This document shows, piece after piece, positions 35,165 through 48,170 of a stretch of DNA of 64,000 bases. The translations under genes were made by a program, and so were the position numbers. The first letter of the stretch is position 1. The number at the start of each line of letters is the position of its first letter. The stretch is from Escallonia rubra (lineage: Eukaryota; Streptophyta; Magnoliopsida; Escalloniales; Escalloniaceae). The notes below the pieces were generated by a model, which was not told the DNA's origin, did no database searches, and was given only the letters and a program-made list of their open reading frames with translations. The stretch is taken from contig JAVXUO010001386.1 of NCBI GenBank assembly GCA_033065855.1, positions 1-64,000 on the forward strand. The letters are read 5' to 3'.

Positions 35165-36273
35165 GGAAATGAGGAGGGGGGGTGTTGGTAGCTTCCTACA
35201 TTTCCCTTCTTACGGTTCTTCGTATATCAACAATTAGTAACTGCTATGTATTACTAATTTTTTTAGCAATTATTCTTAACAATACTGTTTTAACGTTATT
35301 AAATTAAAATCAATAAATACTTTTAGCGATCATCAATTATCGTTACACTACACTAGAGTTATATGTATTTTCTTAGTATCCAAATGGTAGCTATAATTTT
35401 TCAATAAAGTTATTGTACCAAAAAAGGAAAAAAAAACATGGGAGAGGATAAGTTGTACAATATTTAAGATCATTAATAAGAGTGAATGTTAAGTGTGGAA
35501 TGATGCCTAAGAGACTCGATGGACCACCATCATTAAAACATAAAGCCCCTAGCTTCTATCTTTGTTTAATGATTCTTTTTGCCACATTGTTCGATGATCT
35601 ATACATGAATATTAAAAGGAGCCAATAATAGGATGCACATCCACTCCAAATCTATTTTGAACCCTCAATTACTTATTAAAGAAACTTTTCAACTTTTTAT
35701 CACGTATGAATTGGAAAAGTGGAACGATCATAAAAAAAAGCTATCAAAGAGCTCGAAAAATAAAAAAAATTGAAGCTCTCTGTGTACCGTACGTCTATTA
35801 TTGTAGCAATGCTTAGGGGCGGGACTTGAATTTTTTTTTTTTTGGGTTCCTTTGTTTCTCTAACTCTTGAGCTGACTAGTAACTCAGCCAGAATTTCAGC
35901 TGTCAAGTGATGGGTGTGGGATTGGGGGCGGCAGGGAGCCATTTTTGGTAGTAAGACGCATTTTCCCTTTTTTACTTCCTTTTGCTTTGAATTTTCTGGT
36001 GGGACCATCCAGGGACACGTGTTGAATGGTCAGCCCTCCAGCAGTGCTGTAGCAAACATGTCAACGTGGATGCATGGAGACAGCGGGGTCCTTATCCCTA
36101 GACGTGGCAGCTCCTTACTCGTAGTTTCCCCCTGTCTGTCTGTGGTGTCTGCTGGGTGCGGGGGCGTGGCTGTAGTTATGGCTCCTCCTTGGCCAGGTCG
36201 GCCAAACACGCTACACCGGCCGGACACGCGGTTACGGGTAATTTCCATATAGGCTCCGCTCCCCCTCCCAGAT
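35165..36273. other. GA2ox upstream region, no other gene recognised
   Basis: The proximal 500 bases are AT-rich promoter sequence. From 35870 to 36250 the composition turns GC-rich (for example CACGTG-containing GGGACACGTGTTG near 36012, a G-box-like site) without a convincing gene. Confidence 0.4.
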
Positions 36274-36415
36274 TAGCTCTTTGGGATGTGTTAATCTACT
36301 AGGAATACCAATCAACCTGATTATTGCAGACTATGATGGACCAGAAAAATAACGAATTGAATGGATACAAAATGATCTTTACTGCATGGATGGGGGGTTA
36401 TAAAGTTTTCTATTA
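36274..36415 (+). repeat. Dispersed repeat, copy 2, cut by a MULE
   Basis: This is similar to the ICR1 3' flank (4526-4760): GGGATGTGTT, CAATCAACC, TTATTGCAGACTATGATGGA, GATCTTTACTGCATGGAT and GTTATAAAGTTTTCTATTAT. The match stops exactly at the MULE left edge and does not clearly resume at its right edge. Confidence 0.72.
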
Positions 36416-37862
36416 TAACCCTCAAATACACGTAGGTACCCTAAAGTCTCAATTGAGGGTCCCAAAGTTTAATTTTTAAACATAAAGGCCTGTAACTCTA
36501 AATTTGCAACAAGTAAGGGCATCCGTCTAAATTCCTAACGGTTCAGCACTTTCCGTCAGGGGCATTTTTGGGAACTCATATTTAATTTTTTATTATAAAA
36601 TCTCTTGATTTTTAGAACCCTACACGGGCAGGCCCATGCCCGCACAACCATGGCAAAGCCCCCGGAGTCATTGGCGTCACAAGTGCCGCCGCAAGATCAC
36701 AAGTTTCTACAGTGCCCGGAGTCGGTCGCGCCGCCACAACCGGCAGCATCGCACAACCATCATTAAGGTCGAAACCTCTACAGAATTACCGCCACTGCGT
36801 GTGACAGATTCAACTGTCGTCACAATCAAAGAAGGAAAAAGTTTCGTAAGTGGCGGTGTCGACATCCAGACAACAGCAGCGCCGCCATTATTTTGGCCAT
36901 GTTTGAAACCACGACATGATTGCCACCGATCTATCACAGAAGACCCACGGTCGGTGGTCGTCGCGCCACTGCCCCCACGGCCTACTGTCACAGAAATCAG
37001 AAAAGAAGACACGGCACCACCGTAACCGCTTACGCCAACCCACGCAACCACCGTCAGCGCCGGCACCGTACAACCCTCGATGTTTAAAGTTCGCAACACC
37101 TTAACCAACGGCGACGGTGCCATCTTGCCGCCGAAGCAATAATCGCAACACCGCAACCATGAACCGTTGGCCATCGCCGTGAAGGGGCCGAAGCAGATAC
37201 AACATCTAAAAAAAAAGATAGAGAATAGAAGACGCAACAGCGCCACCATCAGACTGGCGCCGTCACCACTGTGACCAGCGATAGCGTCGCCGTTGTCCAC
37301 CACAACCGAGGGAGCAGGCAATCAACGGTGGGCCATCAAATTCGGTCTACCTGCACAGCGCCGGCTAGGTCTGTGTGCGGCTCCACCGCATGATCCGATC
37401 GATGCCTCTTCCATCCGTCGCCGGACAGGCGATCTCCTCTCCGGCCAGATCGTGGCACCAGTCGATGTCATCACCACCGAGACGGGCAGTGCCCTCGCCG
37501 CCGTGCCAATAAGGCCACCAGCTGTCCCCGATCTACTTCCAAAGGCCATGGATTGGGATTTTGGAGGTTGAATTGAAATCAGTTGTCTCCATATTTGGTA
37601 TGAATGAAACAATGCCAATTTTAGGGTTCCAAATATTAATAGATTAGGGTTCTAAAAATCAAGGGATTTTACAATAAAAAATTAAATATGAGTTTCCAAA
37701 AATGCCTCTGACGGAAAGGGCTGAACCGTTAGGAATTTAGACGGATGCCCTTACTTGTTACAAATTTGGAGTTATAAGCCCTTATGTGTAAAAATTAAAC
37801 TTTGAGACCCTCAATTGAGACTTTTTGATAATTCCAGTGTACCTACGTGTATTTAACCCCCG
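36416..37862. mobile_element. MULE with ~200-bp terminal inverted repeats and GC-rich interior
   Basis: The first and last 200 bases are inverted copies of each other (shared AAATACACGTAGGTAC, CTCAATTGAGGGTC, AAGGGCATCCGTCTAAATTC, CTAACGGTTCAGC, CATATTTAATTTTTTATT). Flanks TTTCTATTA (36407-36415) and TTTGTATTA (37863-37871) match at 8 of 9 positions, consistent with the 9-bp Mutator duplication. The interior (36640-37570) is rich in CCG/CGC triplets, open in frames on both strands, and unlike the AT-rich ends, as in Pack-MULEs that carry host gene pieces. I do not recognise a donor gene. Confidence 0.85.
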
Positions 37863-37899
37863 TTTGTATTAGGCTTGGCTTGTCGTCGTTCACTTTGGG

Positions 37900-40484
37900 A
37901 CTGCCCTTGGTTGTCCTTCATTGCTTGTTGCTTCCCTTGGTTATCCTTGACTGCTTCCAACTGACCTTGTCATTGTATTTCTTTGTCCAACATGATCTTT
38001 GGTTCCTTTTCCCTTTCCTTTGGCTTTGACATTCATTGGCAATTGCCTTCGGTTGTCCTTTGGCAGTTGTCTTCTCTTTTCCTTGGCCCTGACCCCCTTG
38101 AATTTTGGACTTGCCCTTCCCTGGATTCAGTTCAACAGCTGCATCATTTAAGTCAAACAAAGTCACATACATCTTACGCCTTTTCGTTATGAATAGCCTG
38201 CCTTGTTGATAGTGCTAGCTCTACTATACTTGGTTTAGGCCATCCTGGTTTTTGAGATCTTGACTGTGGAGTTGGCATAAACCCTAATGGAACCTGTATA
38301 TAAGATCAATATAGTGTATGTTACGCAGATAATCAGAAACTAAGCTTAATATAAGACCCAAAAAATGAATTACCTCCTCTATTGCACTTGAGCTTGTGGA
38401 GCATTGCTTGTTTGAGATTGTGTTTTTCCTTCTAGATTTCATAGAGTATTATAAATGTAACATACATATTGGCAACGTAATATAAATAATCCTGAAGTCT
38501 AGGTCGAATTGTGTAAGCTATTGACAATTTTTGCATTGGTGGAGCTATGTCTGCCTCTACTGTTGACATTTTTGGAATGTTTCTATCCATGCTCTCTTAA
38601 CCTATGTCCATGCTTTCTTGACTAACACCTCTACTCCCACGAGAACCTTCTGACTGTCAAAGAGGTGAACAACGCATTAGGCTAAACATCCTGCCTTGAG
38701 AAATAAATATAAAACAAAACAAACATTGAAAAGCACAATGGAGTTACTTATTGAGGTTGTATTATGTTTTCTTCTATCACATTTCTTCTTGTTGTGCCCA
38801 AGCTAATGGCATATCATGTATCTCATTGTTGTTCCTCTCCTTGACATCTTGTTTAAGTTCTCTTTAAATTCATATTTACTTATGCTCCTGAAGCTTCTTA
38901 GTTCTACCACTTGGTCTTTTATAAATGGGTGGCAGAATGAATGGTAAAACCCATAGAGGCGTCAATAGCATCATAGTCATTGCCATAAAACTATGAGCAA
39001 TCAGATTCACTACCACCATTAACAAGGGGTTCTGAACCCATATTTTTACCTGGACCTCCATCATCAGTTTCCATGTTTAAGTTCCCCTCAGTGCCCATAT
39101 ATGTCTTCTTATTCATCAGATTTATGTTTCTTCTCCCCTCCGTGCCCATATTTACTGAGGCTTGTGTACACAACCCATAATTACCATCATTGCTTAGACC
39201 TTCTAGACTTAGGTAGCGTTTGAAATTTATTCCGTTTTCAGTTTTTTTTTCTCCAGTTTTGTAAACTGAAGAAAAAAAATGCGTTTGGCACACAGTTTTC
39301 ATTTTTTTCCCTTCAATTTTAAAACAGGGCTATTTTTGAAAACCCTCATTTTGGAGTTTTGATTTTTGTTCTGAGACCACTACCCCCACCACCACCTACC
39401 GCCGGCCACTGCCTTCAGCCGGCCACTTCATCGCCACCACCAAAGAAAAAACTCAAAATTAAAACTGCGTAATCAAACACTTAAAAGAAAAAAAAATTAA
39501 AAAAAAAACTGGGTAATCAAACACTCATTTATTTTTGTAAAAAATAAAAACTAAATTGATTTTAGTTTTGTCTTTTTTGGAAACAGAAAATCAAAACTGG
39601 AAGTGATTTCAAACAGACCCTTAACCTAAAGCTGAAACAACTTCTTGATCCATGTGTACCTAATCTTACACTCACATTATCCTCTCTAACCACATTACCT
39701 TCATTATCAACTTCTTCAATAACCACAGTAGGCTCCCTAGTCTCTGTACTTTCTTTGAGTCTCAAGCTCATCCATCATTTCACCCGTTGACAAACTCTTT
39801 AGATGCGCTTTTGCTTAGTCCTGATCATTTTATGAAGTTTTTTGTAGCCAAAATATTTACTTTTACAAACATCAATGTTAGGCCCTTATTGATGTCTACC
39901 CCAGATTTCTTATAGTAATAATTTTTTGATAAACCCTACGCCTTATATTCTTTCTTACATCCTCTCAATCTCATAAAGGTTTAACATGTCAAAGTGGCAG
40001 TAGTTAAAGTAACCAATCTTGTGGGGGGAATAAACCTTTTGCGGAATGGTTCTAAGCTGAACCAAATAGTGCAACTTTATCATCAGTAAAGTATAACTAT
40101 CCTCTAAATTCAAACACAAAGATTTAAAATTATAAATATTTTAAATATAGAATGGACCATAGCGTGAAAAAATAAAAAAATAAACCCTATGGTAACAGAG
40201 CATATAAACATAAAATAACAACTACACATACAACAATGACACATGTTTGCCCTAAATAGATATGCGACCCATTGTTCTAGCAATAAACAATGGGCACAAA
40301 ATCACAATCAAAAGAAAATAAAAAAAATACCCTCTATTTTATTCAGCACTAGGATTACAAAATAGTCTCATGGTTGAAAGACAATACTTTAGTTCGTACT
40401 TTAATTATAAAAAGAAGTAAACTAATTTCTTACACTTACCATAAATTGGTTGTTCGCCATCCTTTTCTCAGGGTTCCCAACTTA
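37900..40484 (-). pseudogene. MuDR-type transposase remnant lacking the catalytic core
   Basis: Read on the minus strand from about 40484: a start-like MANNQFM with a donor (ATG|GTAAGTG), then at 40110-39780 a PB1-like N-terminal domain in pieces (KIGYFNYCHFDMLNLYEIE, then after frame changes DIN-KGLTLMFVKVNILATK-like text and MSLRLKESTETREPTVV), an acidic/asparagine-rich linker (39300-38960) ending in YGNDYDAIDASMG, directly followed by the C-terminal phrase PPIYKRPSGRTKKL (about 38900) and a zinc knuckle (38770-38860) whose CH-LGHNKKKC core is clear. The first knuckle Cys is Tyr and a stop stands for Gln. The DDE transposase and SWIM regions expected between linker and C-terminus are absent. 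A MITE interrupts it. Several stops and frame changes make it non-functional. Confidence 0.68.
39212..39620. mobile_element. Harbinger-like MITE inside the MuDR remnant
   Basis: Ends GGTAGCGTTTGAAAT and ATTTCAAACAGACCC form an inverted repeat, flanked by TTA on both sides (39209-39211, 39621-39623), the 3-bp duplication of PIF/Harbinger elements. The body contains A- and T-runs in complementary positions that can fold as a long hairpin. Confidence 0.72.
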
Positions 40485-41115
40485 ACTTCAATCTTCCACG
40501 TAGATTGAACTTCAAGGTAAAGTGTCTCAATCCAGGCTTCCAGAATTGAGTATGTGATTTCTACTTTCTATTTCTATTTTACCTCTTCACTTTGTTCTCT
40601 CTCTTCATGTGAACCGTTGTACGGTTTCAAAATAGACATACTGGGGAAAAAAGGCGAAAGGAATTGACCAATTTGCCCATGAGAAATGGGCATATGTTGT
40701 GCACGTGCACCTTTAGCTCCTAATAATGGACGTGCGTCAGCTTTTGGAGCAATTTGTAATGGTTTTATCAATTACATGGGATACTAGTATTAAATTTGCA
40801 AATACGGGCTAAGCTTGCAAGCCCAATTGAACTGAACTTAGGAGAGAGCTACAAAAAACATGTAAATTACATGGGATAGTATTGTCACCAAGCCATAAAA
40901 ATTTATGAGCTCTAACTACAACATAACTACTTTTTACGATCATTCAACATCTAGGAAGCTTTAAAAGCAATGCAACTTCCATTTATGCAAGCCTGATCGG
41001 GACTAAAAACTACAGATATATAAACAAAAATTACCCTAAAAAAACCAATAAGCTTGAATATAGAGTTGATCGCTACTGGATAATTATCAAGTAACGATCT
41101 ACTCTATAAGCGTAA
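40485..41115. other. No gene recognised
   Basis: Spacer between the MuDR remnant and the next element; no supported feature. Confidence 0.4.
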
Positions 41116-43507
41116 GTGGGGTTTGAAATAGTTTTTAATTTCAGCTTTTTGTTCAAATTTGAAAACTGAAAAAAAAATTGGCATTTGACAAACATTTTTT
41201 GTTTTTTTTTTTCCTTCAGTTTTATAGAGTAGTTTTCAAAATAGGGTTGTTTATGGAAACTCCATTTTGGAGTTTTCAGTTTTGGTTTCTTTCTTTTTGA
41301 GATCCACCTTTCGGTTTTTGTTGAAAGTATTTTATGTCTCTTCTTCCCTTCAATCTTCATTGCCAACATTTATCACCTAAGAACACCAAACCACCAACAT
41401 TTCCAACCACCATACCCATTGACCGCCACCAGCACCAACACTAATCAACATCCCCGTACACCAAACTACAAACACTGCAAAACACCACAACAACCACTGA
41501 TCGTCGATCTGCTACCACCACTAATCAACACACCCAAACACCGAACCTGCCAACACCACCAACCTCTATAATCACTTACCGTCGTCACCATCATTAGTGA
41601 CAATACCCACGAACACTAAACCCACGAATACTGCCAACAACCATAGTCACTGATAACCACAACTACCAACACCACTAACCAACACTGCCGAATAATAAAC
41701 CCTCCAACATCGGTCACCACCATGGCACCACCACTCTTGTAAATCTAAATCTACCTTCATACCGACCACTATTGTCCCTGCAACAAACATCACCAAAAGA
41801 TTTCATCTATTAATTAGCCCTAGTATCTTCGATCTGCCCAAGTAAATTTCAAGTCAACCAAAGCCATTCACCCAATCAAACCCCTATCAAATCCACTGAA
41901 ACCCTATTTAGCAAGCTAGTGCATTAATGTCGTAGCAATAATTGGACGGTGGCAGAGGGGATGCGTTGGTCGTGGTAAGGACATTTTTAGTTGTTGAGCA
42001 TGGGAGTTCAGAAGAAGCTTTCAAGTATTGAAAAAATGAAAGAAAAGAGAAGATAGGAAAATAAAAAAGAAAAATAAAAGAAAAAGCTAATTATATAACA
42101 CTGCTACCAAACAACCTATGAGCTTTTAAAAAAAGAAAACTCAAAGAGATTTTGATTTTGGCTTTTTTGAAAATAAAAACTGAAAACTTAAGGCCCCGTA
42201 CGCTTACACTTTTTGTTTTGTGTATTTGTATTGTGTTTTCGTTTTCAATATTTTCGTATCCAATCATAAATTATGGCTGTGTACTTTTATCATTTTCATC
42301 ACTTTTTTGTGTCTACTTTTTCAGTTGTTTTTGTATGTTTACCGTTTTTATTTCTGTTTTCATTGCTGTTACCATTATTATTTCCGGTATTACCCTTGCT
42401 GCTCCGATCAATGGATCTTTCCTCCCACGTCAAGGATGCCAACCGAAACCATAGAGGATGATTCCCAAATCAATGGGGTTCTTTTTTCCGGCAGGAATCC
42501 CAAATCATAGAGGATGATTCCCAAATCAGAGAGGATTCCCAAATCATAGAAGATGTTTTCCCCTATTCACACATCTGTGTGTCTTCTCCCTCTTGCTTCT
42601 TCTTCTTCCCCATTGACAAACCAACTCGGAAGGCTCCCATTTGTTGCACTCCTCCTCCTAATTTTTTCAATGGCAAAACCCTAATCATGCACTCAAACAC
42701 AGTCACACATAACATTACTGCGCGTGTCTGTGTGTGTGACTTAGAGAGAGGGGAGGGAGAGTGAGTTGAACCCGCGAGGCCGCCGGTGCTGTCGTGGCTG
42801 TCGTCATCGGAGGAGATGCGCCAGACGCGGGGTTGGGATGCCGAATCCGGTAAGATGATTATGTCACCTGCTGGGGCGGATTCGGGAGCGTCTACCTCAA
42901 ATAAGGGGCAGTCCGCGATGGGGGGGCAAATTCTGGCATCCACTAGCCAACCGGCGACTCCCCACGTCCCACAAGATGCCTTACGGGACCATCCAGTAGC
43001 GCACCGAAGCGAACCGCTAGGGGATTATGAGTTGAAGCAGCCGCTTATGGTCGACCACCAGTGGCGGAGGAAGTCGCTGGAGGTGGCCAGAAGGTCATCT
43101 GAAGCGCACTCCATTTCGAGAGAAGCAAGCCAATGCCTTGCCGGAGCTGAGCGGTGGCGTCGACCGAGAGCACCCGCTGATCCATTTCTCAAAGAGCCTT
43201 GTTCGGCGCTGGGTTGCACACGGTACAGTGCTTATTGATAAGAGAGAGAGACGGATAAGGGAAAGGGTGAACAGCAGCCTCTGACAATGAATTCAATTGT
43301 GACGGCAAAAACCGGAAAAAGGTGAAAACACCTATGAGGTGTTTTCCGAGGTGTTTTCCCTTTTTTCGCTACTATTTGGATTTTGTATCCAAAACGAATA
43401 TCCAAAATGATAAAAGTACAAAAAAGAGCATTTTTTTTGCCATCATGACAGAATTTGAGTACAGAATATGGTAAGCGTACGGGGCCTAAAGGGTTTCAAA
43501 CACACCC
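41116..43507. mobile_element. Harbinger-like element, host of a nested element
   Basis: The left end GTGGGGTTTGAAATAG and the right end GGGTTTCAAACACACCC are inverted repeats flanked by TAA (41113-41115, 43508-43510). Left subterminal sequence (41130-41290) resembles the MITE at 39212. The interior is an ACC/CAAC-rich stretch (41370-41720). Without the insert at 42192-43486 it would be about 1.1 kb. No transposase is seen. Confidence 0.7.
42192..43486. mobile_element. Nested Harbinger-like element with GC-rich cargo
   Basis: The perfect 16-bp inverted ends GGCCCCGTACGCTTAC are flanked by TAA on both sides (42189-42191, 43487-43489). It was inserted close to the right end of the older element. 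The middle (42740-43240) is GC-rich with a 150-codon open frame (42786-43238) that I do not recognise; it may be captured host DNA. Confidence 0.82.
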
Positions 43508-43510
43508 TAA

Positions 43511-46500
43511 GGTTGTTAGATTCTTAACGCTTTAACACTGTTCGAGAATTCAAAAAAATAAATAAATAACAACAACAACAACAAGATTTTGACTATTCAC
43601 GTCATCTACTGGACATATGGTCTCAACTTTGACAGTCAACTGGTTTTAAGTTAGATACTTTATCATGACATGAAAGATGACTAAACTCGCATATCACACG
43701 GACAAACTTTATAAAAAAATCATGTTGCCTTATGCTATTCATCCATGCATTTATTCCACCATGAATAAAATCTTTAGCCATACAAGAGAAATATTTAGGG
43801 TACAATTCTTATGTGGAGAAAGAAAGTCTCACAAGGGCTAGAGTTTGGATCCTCTAAAGTGCGCAAATATGTTAGAAGTCTCCGAAGGCTATTTTTAGTG
43901 CCACTCATAACTTCTAACAAAATCAGAGATTAGTCAAATTACTTGGTGTTAAAACTTTTGTCACGTTTGATGTAATCAAGAGGAACCATTGGAGATTTGA
44001 ATTAGATCACTTCTTTCGAATGTATGAATGTATATCAATCAAAAGATATGTAAAAGTATAAGATATCTTAAGTAACCCCAAACTTAATAAGAGAATCAAA
44101 GTTTAATACTCCTATATACGATCCTTAGGTCTGAGGGAAGGTACTGTCCGACCCTCCCAATGTGTAGTACACCTTTCTCGTGATTGTGAAAGGTAAATAT
44201 CAAAGCTTTCATAAATGTCATAAATAACCTGAAAATGATTGATAACATTGCTCTGGGTCAAGAGAATCTATGGTGGGTAACCATGGCTCGCTCACGGCTT
44301 ACCTTTAACTAGAAGATTAAGCAATAAATACCGAGGAGAGATTACCGGGTCTTCTTCGATATTGCTTTCATATACGAAAATTCTTGTTTGAACACCTTTC
44401 AATCCTTTTCGTGGGCTAGAAAAGTCACAACCAATAGTGAACGGTTCTTGACGATTACTAAAAGAATTTTGAACATACGCTTCAAATATTGAAAGAAAAA
44501 AAAACCGTCACGCAATTTTGATCATAGACATGAATTAGTCCCTTATCGGTGATCCATAGCTTTTTTCAGTGGCATCTGAAGCTAACGTTCTAGACAAATG
44601 CTTAAGACAACTTTGTTTGGACCACTCTGTTTAAAAGTTTGATTCAAAGAGATTTTTGTATCCACATCTAGTAATAAAAGTCAAGAAGTGATGCCTTACG
44701 GGCTAAGTCGAATTAATTAGAATTAAACATACGGCGGCGGCGGTGACAAGTATACGTCGCCCACAGATTAAACGATTATTCTTCTAGCATTATTGCTTGC
44801 CGTGTTTATATGGCTACAAGATTGTACTAGGAATATATGGAATTATGGACTAGCAATAGCGTGGTCTAAAACCTTGGCCACATTGACAATGCGGTGCATG
44901 CATTAGACTGATTATGATTTGAGGTGACTGAAAAAGTCATTATTGGCCGTGGGATCTTCCAGCCAACCTCGAAAGGGAAGGTTCACCTTTCACGTACAGT
45001 TCCAATTATTTGCTTAGCTAGCGTGCAGGTGTCTAATTGGATTCCTAGATTTTTATCCCTCACTGGTTGCTTTCCCATCTAATTTTAGTACCTTCCACCA
45101 AAAAAAAAATATCTAATTTTAGTACTATACGTATGCACTGCCATTAGGTCGATGTCGACCTTTCATTCTCCTCCTTCTCTTCATTTCCGTATTATGTCAG
45201 ATATCGTACTGAAATATATTCGTTTTTTCAATACAGTGATGCGTGTTCTGTCTGATATCGTACTGAAATATATTCGTTTTTTCAATACAGTGTTGCGTGA
45301 CAATCATATTCATTGCTCAAATGGACGATAGCTGTAAGCAAATAGTTTCTGTACGTTTAAATATCTCGGGTAAAACGCATAGAAAAACCTTTTGGGACAC
45401 GTCGAAGAGCATAGACCAAAAACGACAGTACCCTCCTCAAACTTACTGGATTAACTTCCTCTTCTTCCTGCTAGTATTCGATCCGCCAGGAGCCCTCTCG
45501 AGTGAGTTAAAGAACTTTGCTAAAAGGGGATTGATCTCCGATTTTAGAACTACGACATCTGTATCAGTGACGATTCGCGCGAACCACGTTTGAAGATCGC
45601 AAAAGTCCTGTGATTTTCATGATACATCGAATGATCTTTACGAGTTGGTTGCCAACAATTAGTTGCCGAGTGCATGTGCAAAACCTCAAACGCATTTAGC
45701 GCATAATGTTATATTTAAGCTCTCCGTTACGCGGTCTAACTCTCAAATAACTTTGAAGTTCTTTTCGAGGGTCTAGTTCGTATAGAGTCCAATCCTCTCC
45801 TCGTAGAGAATTTCAAGTTAAAATACGTACTGCAGGTGCAAGTTGTGCAGCAACAGGTCATCTGATGCAGACAGGAAACCCCCAAGAGCTGGAGACCGGG
45901 TACTGGTTAGGTCTTGGCATAATTGTGGACCATGTGTTTGAGTCAGCTTGTTTAGTTAGTTAATGGTCTAATTAGGAACAACGGTACGTCAAAGTAAGAG
46001 AGCCAATTAATTGACACATAACTGCAACATTAAAATATGCTTATACCACTGATTTCACCATTGCCATCTTGTCTGGCCGGGGAAGAAAAGAGATACCCAA
46101 CCAAGATAAGTGATCCAACAGAGACATGGAAGCGTCCCCTAAACCTCCTTTCTCTAAAGCAGTGAGATGAGATTGGACCTGCCATCTAAAAGCTTGGTCT
46201 AAAATTGGACATTTTATATGTGAGTTGTTTTCCTGCCACGTGTTGGTGTATGGGGCATTGAAATGTAGTTGACAGGGAGAGAGGGAGACTAGGATCTTTG
46301 CGTTGCTGTTCCGTAGACCCCCCCCTCAATGGTTTGGTCAAAAGGGGAATTCATCATACTTCCTTTTCCACTTGTCAATTTCCAGATTTCTTTATGGGAT
46401 TCTCTTCCTACGGAGGACTGGGTTTGGTCAAGAATGGAGAAACAAAGGAAGAGAAACTTGCAAGAGCAAAATTAAGATTTGATTTTGGTCTCTTGTTTAG

Positions 46501-47539
46501 TCACCACCCTCCCAATTTGCTTTTTTCATTATATTTCCATGAGAGTTTAACCAAAGTTTGGGCATTACCATCACGAGCATGTTCAAGTCAAAAGTAAAGC
46601 AAGAATATATATTCTTTTTAATGTAAATCTATTATGCATATATATATATATACATGTCTCCATACTCATGCAAACACATTCATGAATCAAGCGTCTCGAC
46701 TGTCGTTTTCTTCAAACTCGCAATTCGATTTGTAAAATCGAGAATTATGTTTTTCGTATCAAACGGACAGCGTACAAAACAACAATTCATTAAAGTTTCG
46801 GTATCAAAATTTTCTGACCTGGTCTAAGTTAAGTCGTAGAAAATGATTTGTTCCAGAAAACTGGAAGCACGCGTGAATACGGAAAGTTGGAAGATGTGGT
46901 GCAGAGGGAGGTGGAGATCCTATCAACAATTTAAGGATGGAGCAAAGATGACAGCGGAGCTTGTCTGGTCAAAGAACGGTTCAAGGTCTAGTCAGCCCAG
47001 CCGACATTGTACCAAGTCAAGACCAAGTTAGACCATTCCTCCCACCCAACTTGCACAAATAATTCATCATCCTGACATACATATATATATTTAAGCAAGT
47101 TTATCTTATCCCTCAGCATTTATAGTTATACAATGCCTGTGAAAAAAAGGTGTGCATGACTGAAAAGTGTAATCACAAGCAATAATTGTCCCATGATTAA
47201 CATCCATGCCTCCACAGACACGCACAGCTTCACGTTATTTGTTCGTTGAGCAGGAGCGGGAGCGAGCATAAATAAGTGTGTGAAAGAAATAAAGTTGACG
47301 TATATCCCAATAAGGGTATTTTAAGGAAAGTGACTTGATACCATATGAGAAGTCAAAAATACCCTTAAGTATCACTCTAATTCAAGAAGGGTATTTAATG
47401 GGAAAGAAATGTTATAAGTCAAAAACACCCCTAATCACCACTTATCTTCCTTGAAGACTTCAATTTAAAAGGGGTATCTTAAAAGGAAAAAAAAAATTAG
47501 TCATTTAACCTTATTTGTGCTTTTATATATGTATAAATA
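43511..47539. other. Long interval without a recognised gene
   Basis: AT-rich sequence. Contents that can be supported: a 52-bp tandem duplication at about 45197-45297, an (AT)n run near 46640, and several unremarkable short frames. No host exon, RNA gene or complete mobile element was recognised. Confidence 0.45.
45197..45297. repeat. Tandem duplication of a ~55-bp unit
   Basis: GATATCGTACTGAAATATATTCGTTTTTTCAATACAGTG occurs twice in a row with one or two differences at the edges (GTCAGATATCG and GTCTGATATCG). Confidence 0.9.
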
Positions 47540-48170
47540 TAGATATAGATAAGGGACAACAACACTTCCGTCCCTCAAACCATTGCTATGTTTTTTAAAT
47601 AGTCCATATACTACTGTCTCTGTTGTTTGACTCTTTAAACTATTTACTTTTAATTTTGCTTTTGTCTCTTTGAGTTACATTATGATAAAATTTGGTGATA
47701 ATTTTGTCGATAAGGGTATTTTTTCTTGTTCCTCTCATTTCTTAACCTAAATATGCTCTTTTCATCTCTCTCCCACTCACGTCGCTCCTGCTCACGCGCA
47801 CCCCAACCACCATTGGCCCATGGTCAGCAATCACTTTACCACCATTATCCACAGCTGTCACCATCCGCAACACTGCAGCCATCACCACCTTATTAATCCT
47901 ACAACGCGGTCACCCTGTTGCCAATAATCATCCACCTACCACAACTACCCATAATCGCCACCACCCTAAATGTCACCGGCGATCACCACATCGTCAACCC
48001 TGCACCACTGTCACCACCTTGACTTGCGACTACCAGATTTGATACCCCACACCACTACTCAATTATACATAGCATACCCGTGAACCTTACTGCCTAATTA
48101 CATCCTCCACCACGCAGGGACTACACTTGTTTTATTTAATTGCCACAGTAAACTATTAAAAAAATGTAAA
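47540..48170. mobile_element. One-ended DNA-transposon fragment with CCACC-rich interior
   Basis: The start (GGGACAACAACACTTCCGTC, then sequence about 150 bases long in the style of a MULE terminus) is followed by an ACC/CAC-rich interior as in the elements at 36416 and 41116. No matching right end was found, so this is a truncated fragment or a misjudged boundary. Confidence 0.4.

Noticed and set aside
36707-37321. 204-codon minus-strand frame
   Set aside because: It is inside the MULE cargo, with frames open on both strands from GC-rich triplets and no recognisable domain.
42786-43238. 150-codon frame
   Set aside because: It is contained in the nested Harbinger-like element, with no recognised motif; kept only as possible captured DNA.
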